49,927 bases of DNA from Candidatus Chloroheliaceae bacterium (GCA_013390945.1 JACAUC010000012.1:1-49927), one strand, 5' to 3'. Shown: positions 8,388 through 16,613, counted from the stretch's first letter. Notes: a model not told the origin generated them from the letters alone. Translations and numbers: made by a program.

Positions 8388-8561
8388 GTATTGCATACGA
8401 CCAACCGTATTGCATACGACCAACCGTATACCACCAGCCCAACCGTAGGTCATCAGCCCAATGTAAAGGTTTATTCAATAAACCCTAAAGCTCCGCCAAT
8501 GTAAGGGTTTATTCAATAAACCCTAAAGCTCCGCCAATGTAAAGGTTTATTCAATAAACCC
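8388..8561. repeat. Tandem palindromic repeats in the leader of the VirB4-like gene
   Basis: Two copies of a 19-bp unit (GTATTGCATACGACCAACC) lie at 8388-8406 and 8407-8425. They are followed by 2.7 copies of a 38-bp unit starting at 8460, 8498 and 8536. Each 38-bp unit contains the palindrome GGGTTTATTCAATAAACCC or a one-base variant. The block fills the 210-bp gap between the hydrolase stop and the VirB4-like start, so it would be in the transcript. Both palindromes recur elsewhere in the window. Confidence 0.85.
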
Positions 8562-8570
8562 CTACTAAAA

Positions 8571-9497
8571 TTACTTACTGCTGCGCCAATCATTTACTAA
8601 TTTCACCACCTGCTGGATATAAGCCGCCGGATTGTTCTGATCGGCACTAGGAGCATAGACCGGAATAATTTGTTCCAGCGTGGTCAGATTCCACTTTCCC
8701 ACGTATAACTCTTTGATAAGTTTGTACCAATCTTCTGCTCCGGCCTCCCAACTAGCATAGCGGCGAAAAGAACCATTGCCAGAAGCCTGATAACAATCGT
8801 AGCCAGAAGTGCAGCGAATGTTGCCAATAGATTTGGTATTGACTGCCACGCCCTGCGTTCCAGCACTGCTCTCATGAATAAAGAAGGCCAAAGCATAGGC
8901 CGGATCAATTCCATAGCGTAGTCCCAAATCGTAAAGGGTCTGCCCGATACCTGCCGCCGGAGAGTTATACTGCTGTAAGATAGTGTTGATCTTAGCGGGT
9001 GTTATAGTGGGGCCTCCCAAGATCAGATTTCCGGCAGCAGAAGCTTTATTTACCTTCACCGCCGCAGAATCGTTAAACGAGTAAACTTCTCTGGTACTAC
9101 TTGTAGCTTGGCTTAGCATAGAAAGACCATTGCTGATGACAAACCACGCTACCATTAGACCAATCCCCAAGCCAATCAACCCGCGCATTGGCAAGAGAGA
9201 AAGCAGACCTAACACCGAATCAAGTGGAGCAAAACGGGTGGCTCGTCTTGGTCTTAGGCTATTGTTATTTTGGTACGAATAGTGATATTGTGCCTCGGCA
9301 GGCAACTCTTCTTCATAAGATTTTCTGCTAAAAGGACGAGTGTAAAGAGTAGGACGGTGATAAGGTTGGGTCAGGTCTAATTCGTCTACCATCATCTCCG
9401 GCTCAGGCTGCAAAGCGGCTTGAGCCTCTGCCTCCGCTTCTAGCTCGTCCTCGTCGTCGCGGGAATAATCCCACTGACGTGCTACCGCCCCACTCAC
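8571..9497 (-). CDS. Membrane-anchored peptidoglycan hydrolase (glucosaminidase-like)
   Basis: The product has 308 residues. An acidic, cytosolic-looking N-terminus (about 1-95) is followed by one TM helix at about 104-127 (GLIGLGIGLMVAWFVISNGL). An extracytoplasmic domain follows from about 165, with ALAFFIHESSAGTQGVAVNTKSIGN, where the Glu of HESS is the likely catalytic acid, and a C-terminal W-rich part. The pattern matches the glucosaminidase/lysozyme-like fold. Its role would be local opening of the cell wall, as VirB1-type enzymes do for secretion machines. The start overlaps the stop of the upstream gene by 4 bp (ATGA), indicating translational coupling. A 210-bp repeat-filled gap separates it from the VirB4-like gene. 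Confidence 0.75.
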   Translation of the reverse strand: MSGAVARQWDYSRDDEDELEAEAEAQAALQPEPEMMVDELDLTQPYHRPTLYTRPFSRKSYEEELPAEAQYHYSYQNNNSLRPRRATRFAPLDSVLGLLSLLPMRGLIGLGIGLMVAWFVISNGLSMLSQATSSTREVYSFNDSAAVKVNKASAAGNLILGGPTITPAKINTILQQYNSPAAGIGQTLYDLGLRYGIDPAYALAFFIHESSAGTQGVAVNTKSIGNIRCTSGYDCYQASGNGSFRRYASWEAGAEDWYKLIKELYVGKWNLTTLEQIIPVYAPSADQNNPAAYIQQVVKLVNDWRSSK

Positions 9498-10297
9498 TTA
9501 CTACCTCCACCCAATTTAATAAAGCGGTTCCGTTCTTCTGTGGTAATTGACCGGAAGTTACCATTTTCATTGATATAAATAATCTCCTGATTATCTACAC
9601 TCAGAACCAAATCCACATGGTTATCCATATTTACATCTTGAAAACGTACTTTAACAGGAGCGAGTTCCATATCTTTTCCAAAGAGACGTGGGCCTGGAAT
9701 AACCCGCGTTTTGGTGACATCGCCGCCGGGGTATTCGATTACAGTAACTTGGCGATTATTATTCTGCACAATAAAGTGGCTAGGTGTACCATCGTCTTCA
9801 TTATGACCGACAAATTGATCTACTTGTACCGTGCGAGGTCGTCCATAGGTCAAATCATCTTGCCAAGTTTGCCACCAATGAATCACATTTGAAACAAGGA
9901 AATAAACCAAAAGTAGCGTTACAAGACCACCCGCGAGCATTAAGCCCCATCTCAAGGTGCTATAGCCCGGAATTAGCCCGGATAAAGAGCCGGATCCCGC
10001 AGGACGGCGTGGTTGGGCAACCGGAGGGCGCAAACCTCGCGTATTACCACTTGGTATCGAGGGTCTGGTTGGGCGTATCGCTGGCCCCGGTAAAGGCTGG
10101 GGAATAGCATGTTGGCGTGGAGCAGTCTGACCCCCGGTCACGCGCACCGGGCCAGTTAGCCGGGTGTACTGAGGTAACACAAAAGTAGGGAGTGGCCCCG
10201 GCGGTACATTAGCACGTGGGCGTTGGGCTACTTTCTCGTAATCTTCATCATAATCATCAAACGCATCGAAATTCGAGGTTCTGCTACTTTGTCCCAT
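9494..10297 (-). CDS. Single-TM protein with Pro-rich cytosolic region and VCBS/FG-GAP-like outer domain
   Basis: The product has 267 residues. The first 110 are Pro/Arg/Gly-rich with no fold visible. A TM helix spans about 118-140 (GLMLAGGLVTLLLVYFLVSNVI). The outer domain (about 150-267) has beta-strand repeats and a calcium-loop-like motif DVNMDNHVDLVL, as in VCBS or FG-GAP repeats. This is the first gene of the three-gene operon, and its stop overlaps the next start. An SD GGAGGGAG precedes the start by 9 bases. The function is unknown; given the operon, a structural or scaffold component of the envelope apparatus is a reasonable inference. Confidence 0.6.
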   Translation of the reverse strand: MGQSSRTSNFDAFDDYDEDYEKVAQRPRANVPPGPLPTFVLPQYTRLTGPVRVTGGQTAPRQHAIPQPLPGPAIRPTRPSIPSGNTRGLRPPVAQPRRPAGSGSLSGLIPGYSTLRWGLMLAGGLVTLLLVYFLVSNVIHWWQTWQDDLTYGRPRTVQVDQFVGHNEDDGTPSHFIVQNNNRQVTVIEYPGGDVTKTRVIPGPRLFGKDMELAPVKVRFQDVNMDNHVDLVLSVDNQEIIYINENGNFRSITTEERNRFIKLGGGSK

Positions 10298-10430
10298 AGC
10301 GGCACACTCCCTCCTAGTTTTTATCCAAACTATCTCTTCTTGGAAGTAACCCGCACCTCATTGTGCGAATGATCTATTTAATTTTCAACTTAAATAAAGC
10401 TAAAGATCAAATGTTCTAGTAAGCGTTTCC

Positions 10431-10459
10431 AGTATAACCCATAATTCCTAGAGAGTCAA
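10431..10459 (-). promoter_or_regulatory. Sigma-70-type promoter of the VirB4-like operon
   Basis: On the minus strand TTGACT (10459-10454), a 17-base spacer and TATACT (10436-10431) match the consensus at 5/6 and 5/6. Transcription would start near 10424, giving a leader of about 127 nt before the first gene. Confidence 0.7.
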
Positions 10460-10565
10460 GGGGTTTTCAGTAAATTAGTTCTAACTAGTTGGTTTTTGCC
10501 CAATCCCCAAAGCCGCTCACCCTACCTTAGCAAGAGCTAACTAGAAAATAAGCTTTTTGAAACCA

Positions 10566-10594
10566 TTGTGACTAGGTTATAATTATGCTAAAAT
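10566..10594 (+). promoter_or_regulatory. Promoter with extended -10 for the 161-residue membrane protein
   Basis: TTGTGA (10566-10571), a 17-base spacer and TAAAAT (10589-10594) preceded by TGC. It sits in the 392-bp divergent gap 10298-10689. Apart from this and the minus-strand promoter, I see nothing else in that gap. Confidence 0.55.
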
Positions 10595-10689
10595 ATAAGG
10601 GTAAAGCCTATCTGTAACAACATCCTTGAGTTCCACGAAAACTGCTTGCAGGTTAGTGTGGGACATTTACTTTCTTTACAATAAAGACT

Positions 10690-11175
10690 TTGAAAAATAT
10701 TCAGAAAGGAGCCACTGCCTTGGCCTTGGTTACTATATTTGATTTCTTGACCTTTTTCTTAGGTCTGGCTCTAACTGCTCTAGGCGAATTTTTTATTCTC
10801 GCCGGTGGAGCCGATTCAAATTTTGGGCTGGCGGTCTTCAGCATCTTAATTATCCTTGTGGGCCTCGGTATCTCTTATGTGCGTGAAGTAACCAGCGATA
10901 ATGTCTCGGTCGAACGGGACATTCGACGCATTTATGGCCTAGTCTGCTTTATCAGTGGTGTGGCCTTTGTACTTATTCCAATTGTACGCGCGGCAGCACT
11001 ACTAATTGGTCCACCACCCGGTATGAGTCTGGGAAGTGCTATCTTGCTAAGCTTTACGGTCTTAGTTGGAATTGTCTTACTCTTCTTGGGCTATTCTTGG
11101 GTAGGAGCCTTTGACCAACTGCCAGAAGAACCAGAAGAGTACACCGAGACTCGCGATCAATACGATTATCGCTAA
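10690..11175 (+). CDS. Four-TM membrane protein of unknown function
   Basis: The product has 161 residues with four hydrophobic segments, at about 14-36, 45-63, 84-103 and 118-141. It ends in an acidic tail (LPEEPEEYTETRDQYDYR) that is likely cytosolic. The start is TTG 10690 with no clear SD, so a start a few codons away is possible. An extended -10 promoter lies about 95 bases upstream. I do not recognise a family. The hydrophobic pattern and absence of rare features make it a credible gene. Confidence 0.6.
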   Translation: MKNIQKGATALALVTIFDFLTFFLGLALTALGEFFILAGGADSNFGLAVFSILIILVGLGISYVREVTSDNVSVERDIRRIYGLVCFISGVAFVLIPIVRAAALLIGPPPGMSLGSAILLSFTVLVGIVLLFLGYSWVGAFDQLPEEPEEYTETRDQYDYR

Positions 11176-11188
11176 GTATGGAGGAGCC

Positions 11189-11305
11189 ATGGCCGAGCAG
11201 GAGAAATTCGTTGAAGAAATTACCGATAAAGACGACAATTTTTCAAAGGTAAATTTTCTTTTTGCTTCCTCTACACCTGAAAGATTGGCTATGGTTGGTG
11301 TTTAA
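11189..11305 (+). CDS. Small acidic ORF with strong Shine-Dalgarno (38 residues)
   Basis: ATG 11189 follows GGAGGAG closely (two bases) and opens a 38-codon frame, MAEQEKFVEEITDKDDNF and onward, ending in MVGV. It begins 13 bases after the four-TM gene and could be coupled to it. There are no homology clues. The call rests only on the ribosome binding site and position. Confidence 0.3.
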   Translation: MAEQEKFVEEITDKDDNFSKVNFLFASSTPERLAMVGV

Positions 11306-11372
11306 TGGTAAAATATAGTTCAAACGTTTCTTGTTTTCTAAGCTGATCGCGTGACGCATAAAAGGTATTGGA

Positions 11373-12701
11373 ATGGTAAAGAGTTTTTATTATCCCGCGC
11401 ACCAATTATTACTCTTCGGAAATGTGCTGAGCGATGAGGTGGGAAGACGCTACCTCCATTTGTTGCGCTTGCTAGAAGAAGGTGGTGCTGATGCCGCCAA
11501 GGTAGGCCAAACCTACGGTAGCCTTTTCTGCAAGTTAGCGGCGGTAGCAGAGTTTTACGAGGGTGAAATAGTTGGGGATGCGTGGCAAAATTACCTGCTT
11601 GACCGTATCCTCGATGATGTAAATCCCTTCTCACTTAAAGCTACCCGCAGTGGTTTTTCTTCTATGACAAAAGCACTGGTGATAGCTGCTCGCCACGACC
11701 TTGTGATTTTGCAAAAGCTCTTTAGCCTCAATGCCCGACAGGTAGCCGAAAAAACTAGGGTGATTTTGCAAGAACCAAACTTACCCGCTTGGGATACTTT
11801 TGGCTCTTTCACGGGTGAAGATAAGAGCCAAAAAACGCTTATAAAGCAAAACCTAGCAGATTCGCTGGACTGGTCTACACTGGTGGAAGACTTGGCCGCT
11901 TTTTATGCTAGGGTCGGGGTGGATGATTTAAGCCGCTACCGCGCCTTCCGCTGGAATCGACACGGACGTAGCTTTGAAGTGATACGCGATGTAGATGAGC
12001 AACGTTTGGAAAATTTGATCGGCTACGATGAGGTGCGTCTACCACTTATTCAGAATACCGAACAATTTCTGGCGGGACTCCCTGCCAATAATGCCCTACT
12101 CTATGGTGCGCGAGGTACGGGCAAAAGTTCTACGGTTAAGGCACTCCTCACCCAATATGGCGAGCAGGGGTTGCGTCTGGTAGAAGTACATAAAAACTGG
12201 CTGAGCGATTATCCTCTTATTGTCGAGGCACTGCGCCACCGTTCTGAAAAATTTATCCTCTTTGTGGATGACCTCTCTTTTGAAGCCGAGGAAGTCTACT
12301 ATAAAGACCTAAAGGCTTTGCTGGAGGGTAGTTTGGAAGCCCGACCTGCTAATCTTCTGATTTACGCCACCTCTAACCGTCGTCACCTCATTAAAGAATT
12401 TTTTAGTGACAACGCCCAACCGGATGACGCTGAAATTAGTGCTTGGGATACGGTGGAAGAGAAGCTTTCTCTGAGTGATCGCTTTGGTTTGATTCTAACC
12501 TTTACTACTCCTAACCAACGTCACTATCTTGAGATTGTCTTCGGGTTGGCCCGCTTAGCCAAGATTGCTGAGCAACTTTCGGAAGAAGAACTCCAGCGTC
12601 GCGCTTTGCAATGGGAAGTAAGCCATAGTGGGCGAAGTGGACGCTTGGCTCGCCAATTTATTGACCACCTGACCGGAGAATTGAAGCTGCCAAAAGGTTA
12701 G
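11373..12701 (+). CDS. DUF815-family AAA+ ATPase
   Basis: The protein has 442 residues. The N-terminal 200 are helical with no motif that I can name. The AAA+ core begins near 225. Walker A is GARGTGKS at 245-252, Walker B is FILFVDDL with D299 and D300, and a sensor-like stretch is IYATSNRRHL. The arrangement (P-loop in LLYGARGTGKSS, WDTVEEKLSLSDRFGL) is characteristic of DUF815. The function of this family is not established. AAGG lies 8 bases upstream of the ATG. No co-transcribed partner is obvious; the gene is followed by 135 bp containing a promoter for the next gene. Confidence 0.88.
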   Translation: MVKSFYYPAHQLLLFGNVLSDEVGRRYLHLLRLLEEGGADAAKVGQTYGSLFCKLAAVAEFYEGEIVGDAWQNYLLDRILDDVNPFSLKATRSGFSSMTKALVIAARHDLVILQKLFSLNARQVAEKTRVILQEPNLPAWDTFGSFTGEDKSQKTLIKQNLADSLDWSTLVEDLAAFYARVGVDDLSRYRAFRWNRHGRSFEVIRDVDEQRLENLIGYDEVRLPLIQNTEQFLAGLPANNALLYGARGTGKSSTVKALLTQYGEQGLRLVEVHKNWLSDYPLIVEALRHRSEKFILFVDDLSFEAEEVYYKDLKALLEGSLEARPANLLIYATSNRRHLIKEFFSDNAQPDDAEISAWDTVEEKLSLSDRFGLILTFTTPNQRHYLEIVFGLARLAKIAEQLSEEELQRRALQWEVSHSGRSGRLARQFIDHLTGELKLPKG

Positions 12702-12778
12702 TTTTATTACGCGGATTAAAGAAGTTTAATGAATCATTGGTTTAATGAAACGTTAATAAAAACCCATTAATAAAAGCA

Positions 12779-12807
12779 TTGACATACCTCTGTTAGTATG
12801 GTAAGTT
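12779..12807 (+). promoter_or_regulatory. Possible promoter of the 95-residue gene
   Basis: A perfect -35 TTGACA (12779-12784) is followed after 17 bases by TAAGTT, a weak -10 (3/6). It is placed 30 bases before the start codon region. Confidence 0.35.
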
Positions 12808-12836
12808 TTTACTATACAATATGAAAGGAATGTGAT

Positions 12837-13124
12837 ATGCAAACTTCTGGACTGGACTTAGAGACTGTTCTAACGCAAGAAGATATGACCGAAAGTTGGG
12901 GATGTGAGGCCGCTTCTCTCTTTGAAGAAGAGAATAATATAGATAAAGTTTTACATAAAATGAGCCAAAATGTGACCGTATTGCTAACGATCCTAGAACT
13001 ATCGCAGATGGAAGGTACCATTCCACCTGAAGATATAGACCTATTACTCGACAATTCCAAGCAACTTCGGGATTACATTCGGGTGTTACGGTCTGACAAC
13101 AGCAAAAGTCCTATGGTGCGCTAA
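12837..13124 (+). CDS. Small acidic hypothetical protein
   Basis: The product has 95 residues and is mostly helical. The segment KVLHKMSQNVTVLLTILELSQMEG followed by DIDLLLDNSKQLRDYIRVLR has heptad-like spacing reminiscent of kinase dimerisation helices, but no phospho-acceptor His is positioned as in HisKA. An AAAGGAA site lies 8 bases before the ATG. A TTGACA box and tandem terminators flank it, so it is probably transcribed alone. The family is unknown. Confidence 0.6.
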   Translation: MQTSGLDLETVLTQEDMTESWGCEAASLFEEENNIDKVLHKMSQNVTVLLTILELSQMEGTIPPEDIDLLLDNSKQLRDYIRVLRSDNSKSPMVR

Positions 13125-13182
13125 AGCGGGTTCTACTACCGCTGGGGCTAAACCTACAAGATAGGAGAGAAAATTTGTGGAG

Positions 13183-13247
13183 AAGGTAGGGCTTAAATAG
13201 GAGTCTTGCCTTTAAGGTAGGGCTTAAATAGGAGTCTTGCCTTTTTT
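13183..13247 (+). terminator. Tandemly duplicated terminator (two perfect 31-bp copies)
   Basis: The units 13183-13213 and 13214-13244 are identical. Each can fold into an 11-bp stem (AAGGTAGGGCT with AGTCTTGCCTT, three G-U pairs) with an 8-base loop. The second runs into a stretch of six T. It lies 59 bp after the 95-residue gene. Confidence 0.65.
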
Positions 13248-13325
13248 GTTTTCAAAATAGTTGTCCTTAATGGGCTAAGTCGGGCATGATTCAATCAAGT
13301 AAAAACCGGTTAAAGGAAGAAAGGC

Positions 13326-13499
13326 TTGCTATATCAAAAATCTGGAAAAAAACAAAGATTGCTAAAATATCTCTGGGTGGCTTGGGGTGGAGCGACGGGT
13401 TTTGTGGTTGGAACCGGATTGACCGCCCTGCTCATTCACTGGCTCGGAGGCTGGCCTGCCAGCGAAGCTTATCTACGCCGCTTTTTGAAGGAGCATTAA
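13326..13499 (+). CDS. Single-TM miniprotein A (57 residues)
   Basis: TTG 13326 is preceded by AAAGGAAG with 7-8 bases spacing. The frame runs 57 codons to TAA 13497. A basic N-terminus (KSGKKQRLLKY) precedes a TM helix (WVAWGGATGFVVGTGLTALL, about residues 17-36) and a C-terminus SEAYLRRFLKEH. The next gene begins one base after the stop, and its SD lies inside this gene's last codons. The overlapping 88-codon ATG frame 13286-13552 has no SD and an unconvincing composition. The positive-inside rule predicts N-in topology. Confidence 0.6.
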   Translation: MLYQKSGKKQRLLKYLWVAWGGATGFVVGTGLTALLIHWLGGWPASEAYLRRFLKEH

Positions 13500-13500
13500 C

Positions 13501-13653
13501 GTGGCTAGGTTCAACTCTTATCGGCGCGGCTTTCTTTGGGGTACACTTTTAGGAGCCTTGTGGTTGGTTTGGGTATATTGGAGGGCACAACAGTTTCCCG
13601 GTGATCCTAATCTAAACCGCTACTACGCCCATTTGCGCTCCCTTGATAAATGA
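13501..13653 (+). CDS. Single-TM miniprotein B (50 residues)
   Basis: GTG 13501 starts one base after the stop of miniprotein A, with GAAGGAG eight bases upstream, inside the previous gene. The 50-residue product has a basic N-terminus (ARFNSYRRGF), a TM helix (LWGTLLGALWLVWVYW) and a short polar tail ending RSLDK. The arrangement implies translational coupling. A pair of single-span proteins may form a complex, but this is inference. Confidence 0.6.
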   Translation: MARFNSYRRGFLWGTLLGALWLVWVYWRAQQFPGDPNLNRYYAHLRSLDK

Positions 13654-13657
13654 GTAG

Positions 13658-13735
13658 GGGTTTATTGAATAAACCCGCCGTAAGCTGGCATCAACTTGGG
13701 CGTGTGTAGCTTGGGCGTATGCAATACGCCCCTAC
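13658..13735. repeat. Copies of both dispersed palindrome families
   Basis: GGGTTTATTGAATAAACCC lies at 13658-13676. A GGGCGTATGCAATACGCC-type palindrome followed by CCTAC lies at 13713-13735. Both families also occur at 8388-8561, and the second also at 38212, 43856 and 45191. Confidence 0.8.
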
Positions 13736-13768
13736 CACGAAATAAATATTAAATATTGAGTTGATATA

Positions 13769-13807
13769 AAAGCGTGTTAAGTCTAAATTAGACTTAACAC
13801 GCTTTTT
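13769..13807. terminator. Strong bidirectional terminator
   Basis: A perfect 19-bp stem (AAAAGCGTGTTAAGTCTAA with its complement) with a 1-base centre, flanked by A-rich and T-rich arms. It lies between the convergent miniprotein pair and the GH39-like gene. Confidence 0.9.
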
Positions 13808-13831
13808 AGTGCTAACTAGCACCCTATTTAA

Positions 13832-16465
13832 TTAGGGGTTTTTACCGTAGCGCCAGAAGTAGTAGTGGCGACCAATGTTGCCCCACTCGACCTGATAGGC
13901 GGCAGAGTTGGAGGGGGTGTAGGTGAGGACGCGCCGCTCAAAGGCTTGGATTAGCACGTCTTTGACTTGGCCGCCCACTTTGACTCGCGCCCAATAAGCC
14001 TCGCTGATCGGCAAACCCGGTGCGACATAGTAGGGATCAAACAACTTGCCTGTCCGGTTTACAGCAATCTTCTGGTTCGAGTCGTTGAGATAGTTCCAGA
14101 AGGGTTTGGCAATAGTATGGTTGGTAAGCGGCTCAAAGTAACCACCGACTACGTTGTATTGTCCAGCGTTGGGTGCAGTACCTAAATTGCCACTGCCATC
14201 AATGGACTCGGTAATCGGAGCGTTAACTCCTTTGGGCGAATCCTTGAGGCGCGAAGCAAAAGAGGCATATTTTGGTCCGGCACCATCGTCCAAGTCGCCT
14301 GCGACTGGAATTTGAGCGGGGAGGCACTGCGTAAACTGCTGTGGGTTGCCCTGATCGTCGCCCCGCTGAATCTTACCCGTAATCAGTTCGTTAGTCAGTA
14401 ATCCATTGGTAACATAACCTACCGCATTAGCATCACCAGTTGGATTATTTATTTCCATTCGGCTCTTGTCAAAATAAAGTACTTGACGTGAACCACCGGG
14501 TGACTGAGCATAGGGTTCCGTACCAGTGGAGTAAGGTTGCGGCCCCCACACGAAAGAACGATTGCCGGGAGCCAAAGCATCATAACGGCCCCAGAAATTT
14601 TGGAAGGCGACATTAGGAAAGCCCGTGGTAGCTGACATTACGTTGGTGGGAGGAGTGCAAGGGGTTTGGGCTGGCGGTGGTGTAACCGTTACAATGGCTG
14701 ACGCATTATGCTCAAAGAAGAGCATCTCGTCGCCTGCGGCAAAATTGATTGTGCCATTGGCTACACTAAAAGAGACATTCCCACCATCTCGATTGTAAGC
14801 CCGAACGTCGCCTTGGCTCGATTGAGTAGGTATACTCAAGTTTGCACCGCCACCATCTGTCCAGACCACATCCATTGTCCGTCCACTTTTGTCAAAGCGG
14901 TAAACTTGGGCGTTTACCCCTTCTTCAGCATAGAAATCATCTAGGTAAACCGTCCCATTCCACTGTAGTTCGTCAGGATCGGGTTGGCGAGTAATCTGGA
15001 TAGATTGAAAGCTAACCGGGTAGCGCAACACGCCATCCCCATTATGATAGACATTCTCGCCCTTCAAAAAGGCTTCCAAGCGATGCCAATATTTCCCCCC
15101 GGCTTTGCCCGGTTCATAAACAAACAATTGACCATCGCTACCCTTAACTAGAATTTTGAAGAGTGCCCCGCTATCATCCCCATAAATCCAGAAGCCCACT
15201 TTGCTAGGTTGTCCGGTAAGCTGAGCTGGAGTGTTGCGACCCATCTCGATATAGCCACCCGTTAAACCATAGTTTACTTTAAGTCCTTTACTGCCACCGT
15301 GAACTTGGTCACCTGAAATGGTTACGTTGGCCGAGGCTCCGCCATCGGTAAAGGGATTCCAAGCGGGAGTATTCTCAAAATCCTCGATAGCTTGACGGCT
15401 ATAATCGAAGAGATCTACCTTAACGTTGTAGGTAGCATTGGTCAAACGAGTTACCAAGTTGCTGTAAACGGTATAGCTGGGCTTAGTAGTAGTCCAATCT
15501 TTGCGTACCAATCCATAATTATCGATTGTTCCTTCATCGTGGAACTGGTAGATGAATAGTTTGCTTAGACCACTGGCTAAGCCGGTGACATAGGCGCGAG
15601 CTAAGTAGTCCGCTTGGGTGCTTTCGCTAACCGCTTCAGGATCAAAGGCGGTCGCCCAGCCAAATTCGGTTGCCCAGACGGGTTTGTTCCCATGTCGTTG
15701 GTTGAAAGCCATCAAATAGGCTAACTGGTTATCGGCCCAATACTTTGCTTCTGGGCTAGTTTTGAAGCGGACATAGGGATGAACCGCCAAAATGTCATAC
15801 TGCCCTTCGCCTCCAGCGGCTACCATCTTCTCTAGCCATGGTACCGCAAAGCCGTTTACCCCTGCCGTTAAGACTTTAGCATTGGGGTTGGCAGCTTTAA
15901 TAGTGGCGTAAGAAGCTCTCAGTAAACGGGCGTAATCAGCGGGATTCGCTCCGTTTAAGTAATCATTGTTTTCTGGCTCATTCCAAACCTGCCAATAGCT
16001 AACCTTGCCCTGATAATGCCGGACAGTGTTGCTGACATAGTTGTTCCAAGCAGTAATGTCGGGCATAGTTTTGCTATTATCCCGATTGTAGACTAGCAGG
16101 CCCAAGACATGGATGCCCCTAGCTAGGGATTTATCCACCATCTCGTCTACCAGACTAAAGTCAAAGTTACCGTTGGGTTGTTGAACCATATTCCAACGGA
16201 TTTCTTCTCGATTCCAAGCGACACCCGTGCCTTTGGCACTATCTAGGGGAACCTGAAGCTGACCAGGAATAGCGTAGCGGGACGCAGCGTGAATGTTTAA
16301 CCCGAAAGGCGAATCCTCGCCTGCTCCAATTACACGACCTGAAGCCACTAGCCGAGAGGTATCGGCACCTTGCACCTCTGAGGGATTGGACAGGTAGGTA
16401 AAACCTGCCAGCAAGAGGTTGAGCGAAAGCAAACAAACGCAAAATAGAGCTATTCGTTTCTTCAA
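13832..16465 (-). CDS. Secreted GH39-like glycoside hydrolase with carbohydrate-binding-like region and C-terminal FW/FERR domain
   Basis: From TTG 16465 (GAAGGTG site upstream) the product is 877 residues and begins with a clear signal peptide (KKRIALFCVCLLSLNLLLAG). The frame extends to ATG 16555, but that adds 30 residues with no signal character. A TIM barrel occupies about 40-370: acid/base E163 in WNEPEN and nucleophile E267 in TEFGW are both present, as in clan GH-A. A beta-sandwich region (about 370-540, ending YLDDFYAE) resembles carbohydrate-binding modules. The last 280 residues form the domain shared with the 18179-20170 and 38361-39728 genes (motifs FQNFWGRYD, YFDKSRMEINNP, GLPISEAYW, QAFERRVLTYTPSN). 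It probably acts on cell-surface or environmental polysaccharide; the substrate is unknown. Confidence 0.85.
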   Translation of the reverse strand: MKKRIALFCVCLLSLNLLLAGFTYLSNPSEVQGADTSRLVASGRVIGAGEDSPFGLNIHAASRYAIPGQLQVPLDSAKGTGVAWNREEIRWNMVQQPNGNFDFSLVDEMVDKSLARGIHVLGLLVYNRDNSKTMPDITAWNNYVSNTVRHYQGKVSYWQVWNEPENNDYLNGANPADYARLLRASYATIKAANPNAKVLTAGVNGFAVPWLEKMVAAGGEGQYDILAVHPYVRFKTSPEAKYWADNQLAYLMAFNQRHGNKPVWATEFGWATAFDPEAVSESTQADYLARAYVTGLASGLSKLFIYQFHDEGTIDNYGLVRKDWTTTKPSYTVYSNLVTRLTNATYNVKVDLFDYSRQAIEDFENTPAWNPFTDGGASANVTISGDQVHGGSKGLKVNYGLTGGYIEMGRNTPAQLTGQPSKVGFWIYGDDSGALFKILVKGSDGQLFVYEPGKAGGKYWHRLEAFLKGENVYHNGDGVLRYPVSFQSIQITRQPDPDELQWNGTVYLDDFYAEEGVNAQVYRFDKSGRTMDVVWTDGGGANLSIPTQSSQGDVRAYNRDGGNVSFSVANGTINFAAGDEMLFFEHNASAIVTVTPPPAQTPCTPPTNVMSATTGFPNVAFQNFWGRYDALAPGNRSFVWGPQPYSTGTEPYAQSPGGSRQVLYFDKSRMEINNPTGDANAVGYVTNGLLTNELITGKIQRGDDQGNPQQFTQCLPAQIPVAGDLDDGAGPKYASFASRLKDSPKGVNAPITESIDGSGNLGTAPNAGQYNVVGGYFEPLTNHTIAKPFWNYLNDSNQKIAVNRTGKLFDPYYVAPGLPISEAYWARVKVGGQVKDVLIQAFERRVLTYTPSNSAAYQVEWGNIGRHYYFWRYGKNP

Positions 16466-16585
16466 ATTAGCACCTTCGTTTCTTCTAATGTTAAAAGGTT
16501 GACTACTGAGATTGCTATTACAGCAAGATGATTTCATTAAAGATAATGTACACAAGTTTCGCTACTACTTTCAAAGCTTAGACCT

Positions 16586-16613
16586 ATTATAAGGCTTTTT
16601 TTATGTTATACAA
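16586..16613 (-). promoter_or_regulatory. Candidate promoter of the GH39-like gene
   Basis: Minus strand TTGTAT (16613-16608), a 16-base spacer and a perfect TATAAT (16591-16586). A second possible promoter, TTGAAA-18-TACATT, lies at 16574-16545; its start point would favour the TTG 16465 start codon. Confidence 0.45.

Noticed and set aside
8460..8561. CRISPR-like spacing of the 38-bp repeats
   Set aside because: The units are directly adjacent with no unique spacers, and no cas genes are present.
13286..13552. Plus-strand 88-codon ATG ORF
   Set aside because: No SD and no recognisable composition; two other-phase frames with good SD sites and TM helices explain the same DNA better.
16466..16555. 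Upstream ATG start of the GH39-like protein
   Set aside because: The added 30 residues lack signal-peptide character, and TTG 16465 has an SD and directly precedes a typical signal peptide.
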